64,000 nt of DNA from Extensimonas perlucida. Its GTDB lineage: Bacteria; Pseudomonadota; Gammaproteobacteria; Burkholderiales; Burkholderiaceae_C. This document shows, piece by piece, positions 38,679-45,515 of this stretch. Positions within the stretch are counted from its first letter, which is position 1. Every line of letters begins with the position of its first letter. Location of the stretch: positions 124,001 through 188,000 of the forward strand of contig NZ_VMYE01000003.1 of NCBI RefSeq assembly GCF_007655255.1, read 5' to 3'. The notes below the pieces were generated by a model that saw only the letters and a list, made by a program, of their open reading frames with translations, did no database searches and was not told where the DNA came from. Made by a program: the position numbers and the translations under genes.

Positions 38679-39019
38679 TCGACCCCCAAAAATACCCCAT
38701 CGAACTGCGTCCGCTCGCGCAGGAAGACGGCGGCGGCTGGCTTGCCACTTTTCCTGATCTGCCCGGCTGCATGGGCGACGGCGACACGCCCGCAGCCGCG
38801 ATTACCGACGGCTATGCCGCTGCGCAAGCGTGGCTCGAAGTGGCAGCCCAGCACGGCGACCCCATCCCGCAACCTGGCGCGGGCGGCGAGTCGGGCAAAT
38901 TCGTGGCCCGGGTGCCCAAGAGCCTGCACACGCGCCTTGCCGCACGCGCCGAGCAGGAAGGCGTGAGCATGAACACCCTGGTGGTGTCGCTGCTGGCAGA
39001 AGGCGTCGCCGCGCGTTGA
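38675..39019 (+). CDS. hicB: HicB antitoxin
   Basis: A 114-residue antitoxin. The N-terminal RNase H-like domain reads YPIELRPLAQEDGGGWLATFPDLPGCMGDG. The C-terminal part (VPKSLHTRLAARAEQEGVSMNTLVVSLLAEG) is a ribbon-helix-helix DNA-binding domain, able to bind the palindrome ahead of hicA. ATGA overlap with hicA ensures coupled synthesis. Confidence 0.93.
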   Translation: MIDPQKYPIELRPLAQEDGGGWLATFPDLPGCMGDGDTPAAAITDGYAAAQAWLEVAAQHGDPIPQPGAGGESGKFVARVPKSLHTRLAARAEQEGVSMNTLVVSLLAEGVAAR

Positions 39020-39055
39020 GCCTTAGCCTGTGGCCTAAAAATAATGGCAAAAAGT

Positions 39056-39091
39056 GCCTCTAGCGCTTATCTGACATGCACAAGCAGCTAT
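39056..39091. repeat. 36-bp dispersed repeat ending AAGCAGCTAT, copy 2
   Basis: GCCTCTAGCGCTTATC followed by TGCACAAGCAGCTAT matches 25257-25292. It lies at the junction between hicB and the 3' end of the restriction-modification gene. Shorter relatives of its ATAGCTGCTTG core occur inside several genes. Confidence 0.7.
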
Positions 39092-39095
39092 TGTT

Positions 39096-42000
39096 TCATG
39101 AATCCTTGCGCGCCAGCGCCTGCATGGCGGTGGTGATGCGCACGGTCTCCACGCTCACCGTGGCGACGCGCGCGAGCAGGTCGATCACGCGCTCTTTGTG
39201 GTCGGCAAAGCGGTAATGGTCGAAGCGCGCGCGGATGGTCGGGTCTTTGGGCTTTTTTTCCTTGTGCTGGTCCAGCACCCAGTCGATCGCGCAGCGGTTG
39301 CCGAGCCGGTAGGCCCAGGCCTCGGGCGGCACGCCGCGCAGCGTGGTTTCGCTGTCGAGCACGATGCAGCCAGCCGCCGGGTCGGACTTGAGCAGCACCT
39401 TGGGCGCCAGCCCGGCCGCGCGCGCGGCCGTGTCGGGCGTGTCGTGGCGCGTCAGGGCGTAGGGCGCCACCGTCTCATAGCCGATATGCAGCGCCATGAG
39501 CTCGCGCCCCCATTCGGCCCAGCGCCAGAAGTCGGCATGAAAGGGGATGCGCGGGAACTCGCGCTTGAGGTTTTGTGCGTATTTTTCGCGGTACACCGGG
39601 TCGTGCAGCACGGCGTAGCAGTAGTGAAAGATTGCTTCTTTATCGATAGCTGGTTGCGCTTTTCCCTTGCCGGCTTCGGCCGCATAGTGCTTGCGAAATT
39701 GCTGGAGCGCCCAGTCGGTGATGTTGTCGGAGCGGTTGCCTTGCGCGTCGAAGCGATATAGCGCGAGCGTCTGGGTTTTCTCTAGCAGGTCTAAGGTTGG
39801 AAGTATGCCAACCGCCAGGGCTTGGAACGGCTTAGATGCTGGCGTACCGCTAATCATGATTGCCGCGTTCTTGGTGCCCACAGGGAAAATCTGCGGTTGG
39901 AGGTATTGCATTTCGTTCAGTTGCTTACTGAAGTACAGATGCCTCTTGGAAAAAGGCCGATACAGGCTTTCGCGGATGCAGTCAGGCGAAAATTCCAATT
40001 GTCGGTTTTGGTCAAACGCCGCTTTCAGGGAGCGCGTCCACTTGATCGTCGTGTCGGTGTTGGTGCTGTCCGCGCAGTCCACATGTGTGTTGTAGGTGTC
40101 GATCAGAAACCGCACCTTGGTTGCGAGCGTGTCTGGATCGAAGTCGTAAACCCAGTCGTCGCGGTTGGTCACCACACCCAGCGAAAACAGCTTGAAAATC
40201 GCCCGCTCCTTCGCCGCAGTCTTGGCCGCCTTGGTTTCCTTGCTGGCCAGCGGGATCAGGGTGTCGAAGTCGTTGTGCGTCAGGTTCAGCCAGTGGCCGG
40301 CCTGGTCGGGCTGCACTTCGTCGAACTGCAGGCGGCGCATGGGGTGCGTGGCCAGGAAGCTGAGCTTTTCTTCGGCGGTTTCCATCTCGGGGCGGCGGAC
40401 GTAGAACACGCGCGCGGGGCGCTTGTCCTTGGTGCTGCTGGCGCGCTTGACCATGAAGCTGATGGCCACGCCGGTCTGGATGCCGAACACATTGTGCCGC
40501 GTGCCGCTGAGCCTGGGGTTGGCGCGCACGTCGCCGCCCAGGTCCACCACCCAAACCTCCGCAAACTCCTGCACCACGATCTTGCGAAAGCCGTCGAAGG
40601 TGCGCGCGTCCAGAAAGCTGCGGTTGCTCACGAAGCTGAGCACGCCGTTGTCGGCCAGGCGGTCGCTGGCCCAGCGGAAAAAGCGCGCGTACATGTCGTA
40701 GAGCTTGGTCTTTTGTGCGGTGCTGGCGGCGATGTAAGTCTGCTTGATGCGCGCGTCGATCTGCGGGTAGGTGCGGTTTTTGTTGTTGTCGTTCTCGTTT
40801 TGCTGGTTCGCGTTGTAGGGCGGGTTGCCGATGACGACGCTGATGCGCCGCGCGTTCTGGCGCCGGATGCGGGCGACGTTTTCTTCGCTCACGCTGCCGA
40901 ACAGCTCGGCCGTGGTGCCGCGCGCGGCGGTGTGCAGGCCCACGTTGTCCAGCGTGTCCACGAAGCACAGGTTGGGAAATTCGGCGTATTCGCCGGTGAT
41001 GGCGGCATACGTCGCCTCGATGTTCAGGTTGGCCACGTAGTAGGGCAGGATGGCGACTTCGTTGGCGTGCAGCTCTTCGCGGTATTTGTGCGCGAGCTTC
41101 TTGGGCTGGCCGCGAAAGTGTTCGAGCAGCTCGCAGATGTAGGTGCCGGTGCCGGTGGCGGGGTCGAGGATGTCCACCTCGCGGTCGATGAGGTTTTTGC
41201 CGAAGTGCTGCTCGCACAGCCAGTCGGCGCCGTCGATCATGAAGCGCACGATTTCATTGGGCGTATAGACCACGCCCAGGCGGTCGGCGGCCTTGGTGTT
41301 GTAAACCTTGTAGAAGTTTTCGTAGATGACCTTGAGGAAGGCCTGCTTTTCGCCGTGGCTGCCGATCTGCGCGGCGGCGGCGCGGATGGCGGCGTAGTAG
41401 GGCTCCAGCCCCTTGAGGGTTTGCCTTTTGAGCGCGCCGGTGAAGAACACGCCTTCGAGCGCGTACAGCTCGCGTGCGACGTTGTTGTGGCGGTGAAAGT
41501 CGCTGTCGTCGAACACCTTGGCGAAGATTTCTTCGGTCAGGATGTGCTGGATGAGCATTTCGCGCACGTCCGCCGGGCCGAGCGCGGGGTTGATGGCCTC
41601 CTGCGCGTGCGCCAGAAAGCGCGCGGCGGCGGCGGCAAACGCGGGGTTGGTGGCTTCCTGTGTCTCGATCATGCTGCGCAGCGCGGCGAGCACGGCGGGC
41701 AGGTCGGCCTTGAACTGCTCGACGGCGGCGCGAAAGTCGGCGATCTCGGGCCGCTCGTAGCCAAAAAAGAGCTTGAGCAGTTTTTCCAGCGCGGCGGTGT
41801 CTTCGACGGCGCAGCGCAGCACCTCCTGCCGGTGCTGCCACAGCACGACGGTGGCGTCGTCGCTGAAGACGATGTTGTCCTGCGGATAGCCCTTTTTGAA
41901 CTTCTTGGCGATTTCGGCGTCGAGGTCGTCCTGCGCGTCCTTGGCTTCCCAGTAGCCCAGCGGCATGCGCAGCTCGTGCAGCAGCGCGCCATCGACGCTG

Positions 42001-42182
42001 ATGTGCGCCTTGGTGGCTGTCTTGAGCGGGTATTCGGCCAGAAACACCAGCCCGAGCTGGCGGCCCCAGTTCTTGAGCAGGTCTTTGAACGCCTCGCGCA
42101 CGATGGTTTCGCGCTGGCTGCCGCTGACTTTCTTGATGAGGTCGAGCTGCGCAAGGTAGTCGTGGATGAGGAGCTGGCTCAT
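39096..42182 (-). CDS. Single-chain type ISP/IIG-like restriction-modification enzyme
   Basis: A 1028-residue enzyme. Residues 55-110 look like a PD-(D/E)XK nuclease: ISVDGALL (Asp64) then GYWEAKDA (Glu79, Lys81). A helical linker follows. The N6-adenine methyltransferase has motif I DPATGTGTY (330-338) and motif IV NPPYN (443-447). The remainder is a target-recognition domain resembling the type ISP specificity domain. Classical type ISP enzymes (LlaGI, LlaBIII) are ~1,600 residues with a helicase between nuclease and methylase; no DEAD/Walker motifs are seen here, so this is a helicase-less, IIG-like form. The reading frame is open far upstream, but MSQLLIHDYLAQL is the natural start; upstream codons are repeat sequence. 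Confidence 0.85.
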   Translation of the reverse strand: MSQLLIHDYLAQLDLIKKVSGSQRETIVREAFKDLLKNWGRQLGLVFLAEYPLKTATKAHISVDGALLHELRMPLGYWEAKDAQDDLDAEIAKKFKKGYPQDNIVFSDDATVVLWQHRQEVLRCAVEDTAALEKLLKLFFGYERPEIADFRAAVEQFKADLPAVLAALRSMIETQEATNPAFAAAAARFLAHAQEAINPALGPADVREMLIQHILTEEIFAKVFDDSDFHRHNNVARELYALEGVFFTGALKRQTLKGLEPYYAAIRAAAAQIGSHGEKQAFLKVIYENFYKVYNTKAADRLGVVYTPNEIVRFMIDGADWLCEQHFGKNLIDREVDILDPATGTGTYICELLEHFRGQPKKLAHKYREELHANEVAILPYYVANLNIEATYAAITGEYAEFPNLCFVDTLDNVGLHTAARGTTAELFGSVSEENVARIRRQNARRISVVIGNPPYNANQQNENDNNKNRTYPQIDARIKQTYIAASTAQKTKLYDMYARFFRWASDRLADNGVLSFVSNRSFLDARTFDGFRKIVVQEFAEVWVVDLGGDVRANPRLSGTRHNVFGIQTGVAISFMVKRASSTKDKRPARVFYVRRPEMETAEEKLSFLATHPMRRLQFDEVQPDQAGHWLNLTHNDFDTLIPLASKETKAAKTAAKERAIFKLFSLGVVTNRDDWVYDFDPDTLATKVRFLIDTYNTHVDCADSTNTDTTIKWTRSLKAAFDQNRQLEFSPDCIRESLYRPFSKRHLYFSKQLNEMQYLQPQIFPVGTKNAAIMISGTPASKPFQALAVGILPTLDLLEKTQTLALYRFDAQGNRSDNITDWALQQFRKHYAAEAGKGKAQPAIDKEAIFHYCYAVLHDPVYREKYAQNLKREFPRIPFHADFWRWAEWGRELMALHIGYETVAPYALTRHDTPDTAARAAGLAPKVLLKSDPAAGCIVLDSETTLRGVPPEAWAYRLGNRCAIDWVLDQHKEKKPKDPTIRARFDHYRFADHKERVIDLLARVATVSVETVRITTAMQALARKDS

Positions 42183-42210
42183 GGGGCGGGGCGGGGCGGG
42201 TTGGCGGGGG

Positions 42211-42274
42211 CGTGGCGTGGCGTGGCGTGGCGTGGCGTGGCGTGGTGTGGCGTGGTGTGTGTGTGTGGGGGGGG
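42211..42274. repeat. Compound simple-sequence tract upstream of the restriction-modification gene
   Basis: Seven perfect CGTGG units (42211-42245) are followed by TGTGG, CGTGG, a (TG)n run and a G8 tract (42267-42274). It lies 29-92 bp upstream of the enzyme's ATG, between it and the DUF2322-like gene on the same strand. Pentamer, dinucleotide and mononucleotide runs all change length by slippage, so expression of the gene could vary between cells. Confidence 0.85.
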
Positions 42275-42298
42275 CTGGCAAGGTGCGGTTGGAGGCGC

Positions 42299-42616
42299 TC
42301 AGGCTGCCACCAGCCGCACCCCATAGCTCGCGCCGCCTGCGGCCCAGGCGAGTAGGCGGTCTATGTTGGGGTGCTTGCCGGGGTGGGCCTGGGCGTCGGC
42401 CAGGTGCTCGCCGTACCACTGCAAGCCCTCGGCCGCCGCAGCGGGCGTGATGGCGCCGCCGTGTTTTTGCGCCAGCGCGTGGTACACGGCCAGCGAGCCG
42501 GCCTGGCCGGGTTTGTTTTCTATCGTGGCCACAACCTGGCCTTGCGCGTCCAGCAGCTGCAGGGCGGCGAGGTGGGCGATGGAGGGGAGCTGCTGGAGGC
42601 GGGTGGCGAAGTTCAT
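42299..42616 (-). CDS. Small conserved protein, possibly DUF2322 family
   Basis: A 105-residue protein starting MNFATRLQQLPSIAHLAALQLLDAQG. The C-terminal YHALAQKHGGAITPAAAAEGLQWYGEHLADAQAHPGKHPNID has a pattern I associate with DUF2322, though I cannot confirm it. No motif suggests a function. It lies upstream of the restriction-modification gene on the same strand, separated by the simple-sequence tract, and may be co-transcribed with it. Confidence 0.65.
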   Translation of the reverse strand: MNFATRLQQLPSIAHLAALQLLDAQGQVVATIENKPGQAGSLAVYHALAQKHGGAITPAAAAEGLQWYGEHLADAQAHPGKHPNIDRLLAWAAGGASYGVRLVAA

Positions 42617-42791
42617 GGTGGGGTGGTTTGCTTTGCGGCAGCACAATGTAATCGGTGGCCGGAGAGCATATCGGGACGCAAGAAGGCCCCGGAGATTCTT
42701 CTGCATTCCCACGCAGCGGAAATGCACTGGTTTGCCGGCGGACGGCCCTATCGACAGGTGGAAAAATCAAACGATCAGCAAGGAGAGGTAC

Positions 42792-43679
42792 ATGGCGAGA
42801 AGAAAGAACAGTGGTTTGGCCGAGGCTTTGTTCGACTTGACGGCAGCCTTGCCATGGTGGGTGGGCGTGGTGTTGGCCGTCATCGCCTACGCGGTGTTGC
42901 ACCGGTATGCGGTGATGGAGGTTCCAACCACGCTTTCGGCAGGGCAGAAGGGCGGAGACATGCTGTCCGCAGTGGTGATCAAAGGGCTGGCCTCGGGCGG
43001 GCAATATCTGGTTCCCCTCATCCTGTTGGCGGCTGCAGCTGCCTCTGCCCTTGGCCGGCGCAAGCGACAGGGGTTGATTGCCAAGGCGGGGAACGATGCC
43101 ACGGGTGCGGCGCTGCGCACCATGAGCTGGCGCGACTTCGAGCTTCTCGTGGGCGAGGCTTTCCGCCTGCGCGGCTACGCCGTGACCGAGCTGGGCGGAA
43201 ATGGTGCCGACGGCGGTGTGGACCTGAAATTGACCAGGGGCGGCGAAACTTTCCTCGTCCAATGCAAGCGCTGGAAGGCATACCAGGTGTCCGTCGAGGT
43301 CGTGCGTGAGTTGTATGGCGTGATGGCGGCGCAGGGGGCAGCCGGTGGCTTTGTGGTCACTTCCGGCACTTTCACAGAACCGGCGCGCAATTTTGCGCAA
43401 GGGCGGAACATCGAGCTCATCGACGGCCCTGCGCTGCAGAAGATGATCGATGCCGTGCGGCCCGCAGTCGCAAACAAGGAAAAAACGGCAAGCGCACCGG
43501 CTGTGGCTATGGCTGTGGCTGCTGCGCCAGCGGCAGCGGCAGCGCCGGTTTGCCCGCTGTGTGGCAGTCCCATGGTGCGGCGCTTGGCCCAACGGGGCGC
43601 CAATGCAGGCAAACCGTTTTGGGGTTGCAGCCGTTATGCGCAGACCAAGTGCGGAGGGGCTCGGGCTATCGAGGAGTGA
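42792..43679 (+). CDS. Membrane-anchored Mrr-type restriction endonuclease with zinc ribbon
   Basis: A 295-residue protein with three parts. Two transmembrane helices (about 21-38 and 72-88) anchor the N-terminus. The Mrr catalytic domain (about 108-215) has MSWRDFELLVGEAFRLRGY, GADGGVDLKL (Asp144) and FLVQCKRWK (Gln157-Cys-Lys159), the D-QxK form of the PD-(D/E)XK site. After an Ala/Val-rich linker, a topoisomerase-type C4 zinc ribbon (CPLCGSPMV, FWGCSRYAQTKC) ends the protein. Mrr nucleases cut methylated or foreign DNA. The membrane anchor suggests action on incoming DNA at the envelope. AGGAGAGG precedes the ATG. Confidence 0.88.
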   Translation: MARRKNSGLAEALFDLTAALPWWVGVVLAVIAYAVLHRYAVMEVPTTLSAGQKGGDMLSAVVIKGLASGGQYLVPLILLAAAAASALGRRKRQGLIAKAGNDATGAALRTMSWRDFELLVGEAFRLRGYAVTELGGNGADGGVDLKLTRGGETFLVQCKRWKAYQVSVEVVRELYGVMAAQGAAGGFVVTSGTFTEPARNFAQGRNIELIDGPALQKMIDAVRPAVANKEKTASAPAVAMAVAAAPAAAAAPVCPLCGSPMVRRLAQRGANAGKPFWGCSRYAQTKCGGARAIEE

Positions 43680-43694
43680 ATTTTTTGGGCTGGC

Positions 43695-44507
43695 CTATGG
43701 GGCCGCTGTTTTGGTGCCGCTGTCGGCCAGCTCATTCAACGCCGCGAGCCGCTCGGGCGTGCCCACGTCGGTCCAGCGGCCGGTGTAGAGCGCGGCGCTC
43801 ACGCGGTGCTGGTCCATGGCGCGGCGCAGCAGGGGGGCCAGGGGCGCGGCCACGCCGGCGGGGTTGCCGGGCGGGATGTCGCACCAGGGCGGCGTGAAAA
43901 GCTCGGCGCGCAGCAGCGCGATGGTGCTGTAGGTGTAGCGCGGCGCGGGGTCTTGCGGCGGCAGGTTGAGCGCGAGGCCCGCAGGCGAGAGGCCGAAGTC
44001 GCCGCGCGGATGGTGCGCAGGGTTGGGCACCAGCCACAGGTGCGCCAGGTGGCCGCTCGCGGCAAAGCGCTGCACCTCGGCGGCGGCAAAGGCGAAGTCG
44101 GGCGCGAACACGTCGCCCGCTGCGAGCCAGAACACCGGCCCCAAAAGCGGCAGCGCGCGCGCGATGGCACCCGCAGTCTCGAGCGCGGCGCCGAAGTCGC
44201 GGCCCTCGTGCGAGTATGAAATCGATAGCTGCTTGTGCTCGCCAGCATTGCCTTGGATGGCAAAATGATCTGAAAAATGTGCACTGACCTGTTCCTCCAG
44301 CCAGGCGGTGTTGATGACGGCCTGGGTGACGCCTGCCGCGGCGAGCGCGCGCAGGTGCCATTCGAGCAGCGGGCGCCCCTGCACGCGCAGCAGGGGCTTG
44401 GGCGTGTGGTCGGTCAGAGGGCGCATGCGCTCACCGCGGCCAGCGGCGAGCAGCATGGCGGGGACTTGGCCTGTGGTCGCGGAAATGGGCTTGGACTTGT
44501 CGGGCAT
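43695..44507 (-). CDS. murU: N-acetylmuramate-1-phosphate uridylyltransferase MurU
   Basis: A 270-residue nucleotidyltransferase. It starts AMLLAAGRGERMRPLTDHTPKPLL, the sugar-nucleotidyltransferase signature, then LLEWHLRALAAAGV, FWLAAGDVFAPDF and YTGRWTDVGTPERL. MurU makes UDP-MurNAc in the cell-wall recycling route with AmgK. In related genomes the order is amgK-murU-pepP; neither partner is adjacent here, pepP lying 5.6 kb away on the same strand. The alternative is another sugar-1-phosphate transferase. Confidence 0.87.
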   Translation of the reverse strand: MPDKSKPISATTGQVPAMLLAAGRGERMRPLTDHTPKPLLRVQGRPLLEWHLRALAAAGVTQAVINTAWLEEQVSAHFSDHFAIQGNAGEHKQLSISYSHEGRDFGAALETAGAIARALPLLGPVFWLAAGDVFAPDFAFAAAEVQRFAASGHLAHLWLVPNPAHHPRGDFGLSPAGLALNLPPQDPAPRYTYSTIALLRAELFTPPWCDIPPGNPAGVAAPLAPLLRRAMDQHRVSAALYTGRWTDVGTPERLAALNELADSGTKTAAP

Positions 44508-44598
44508 GGGGCGCACTGTAGGGCACGGCGAGGGCACGACGGCGCAGCGCAGGGTGGCAGAGCGCGGATGCTGCGAACGCGAGGCGAAGCGCGGCAGC

Positions 44599-44640
44599 TT
44601 GACAAGTGGCCAGGGGACTGTTTTTAATATTGGTTATTAA
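44599..44640 (+). promoter_or_regulatory. parDE promoter and operator-like palindrome
   Basis: TTGACA (44599-44604) is followed after 18-20 bp by a TTTAAT/TAATAT -10 region. TTAATA and TATTAA (44624-44629, 44635-44640) form a perfect inverted repeat over the -10, a likely ParD site. AGGAG lies eight bases before the parD ATG. Confidence 0.65.
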
Positions 44641-44658
44641 CTTGCAGGAGAAACAGCG

Positions 44659-44922
44659 ATGCCTACCAGTGTGGCGCTCAGCCCCCATTTCGAAGCCTTT
44701 GTCCGGCAGCAGGTCGAATCAGGCCGCTTCAACAACGTCAGCGAGGTGGTGCGTGCCGGGCTGCGCCTGCTCGAGGAACGCGAGGCCGAACAGGTCGCCA
44801 AGCTGCAGGCCTTGCGCGAGGCCGTCGCGGTGGGGTTGACGAGCGGGCCTTGTCTTTCGGAAGAGGAGGTGTTTGATCGCCTCGAAGCGAAGTATCTCGC
44901 GATGGCTGAGAAAGCAGTCTGA
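44659..44922 (+). CDS. parD: ParD-type antitoxin (ribbon-helix-helix)
   Basis: An 87-residue antitoxin: MPTSVALSPHFEAFVRQQVESGRFNNVSEVVRAGLRLLEE, with the ribbon strand and the FNNVSEVVRAGLR helices, is the ParD DNA-binding half. The C-terminal part would wrap ParE. Its TGA overlaps the ATG of the parE gene, which is broken by a MITE. The antitoxin can still be made and could neutralise ParE from other sources. Confidence 0.93.
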   Translation: MPTSVALSPHFEAFVRQQVESGRFNNVSEVVRAGLRLLEEREAEQVAKLQALREAVAVGLTSGPCLSEEEVFDRLEAKYLAMAEKAV

Positions 44923-45409
44923 TGCGGCTGGAATTTTTGCCCCGGGCCATTGAACCCAGATTGTCCATTAGGCGGTGCTGCGCACCTACGCGGGCGCTGG
45001 CGGACGGCTGACGGTCATTTTGGCCGCTGCTTCGGCGTCCATGGCACCTGCCATGGACTTCTCACCAGCGACCAAACTGCCGCGCCAGCCGCCTCGCCAT
45101 CATCCCACGTCCTAATGGACAATCTGGGTTGAAGACTTGGAGGCCATCGGTGATTACATCGCCAGGGACAACCCCCGCCGAGCGGCCAGCTTCGTACGCG
45201 AGTTGCGCGCGCAGTGCCGCAAGCTGACCCAGTCGCCTCAAGCCTATAAACCGCGGCCGGAACTCGGCAAGGGCATGCGTTCCTGCGCTCATGGCAACTA
45301 TCTCGTGGTTTTCTACGAGGAAGCGGGCCTGGTGCGTATCGTGCTCGGCGCGATGGACATCGAGGCCCAGTTCGCAACAAAGATTTCTGGCGCGGGCAGC
45401 AAGGGCTAG
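44922..45409 (+). pseudogene. parE: parE toxin gene interrupted by MITE copy B
   Basis: Codons 1-11 (MRLEFLPRAIE) precede the insertion at 44954. The frame resumes at 45134 with DLEAIGDYIARDNPRRAASF and runs to a normal ParE end (RIVLGAMDIEAQF). Removing the 174-bp element plus one TTGAA copy (179 bp) restores an uninterrupted 102-residue ParE. The insertion shifts the frame, so the toxin is inactive unless an internal TTG restart is used, which is unlikely to give a working fold. Confidence 0.92.
44955..45128. mobile_element. 174-bp MITE-like element, copy B, inserted in parE
   Basis: Same length as copy A and about 90-95% identical when reversed. Ends CCCAGATTGTCCATTAGG and its complement are perfect here. 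Flanks TTGAA at 44950-44954 and 45129-45133 are the target duplication. The central GTCCATGGC/GCCATGGAC hairpin is kept. The end-proximal hairpin is GGTGC/GCACC in place of GGCCC/GGGCC in copy A, a paired change that keeps the stem. No ORF, so movement would need a transposase in trans. Confidence 0.92.
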
Positions 45410-45515
45410 CCACTGCGGCTCGCCTGCCGCAGGAAGCCGCACAGGGGCCACCAAGGCGCGCCGGTAAAATCGGCCGCTTTCCTCGACTTTTGCCTCCTTT
45501 GGAGCCCTTCTTCCC

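Noticed and set aside
39096-43592. A 1,498-codon open frame on the minus strand
   Set aside because: The part upstream of 42182 is antisense to the Mrr gene and runs through simple repeats and the DUF2322-like gene in another frame. The natural protein start is MSQLLIHDYL.
38119-45133. The whole 7-kb segment as a composite transposon bounded by the inverted MITEs
   Set aside because: Each MITE has its own TTGAA on both sides, and the right one splits a gene that matches across its own junction. That fits two separate insertions.
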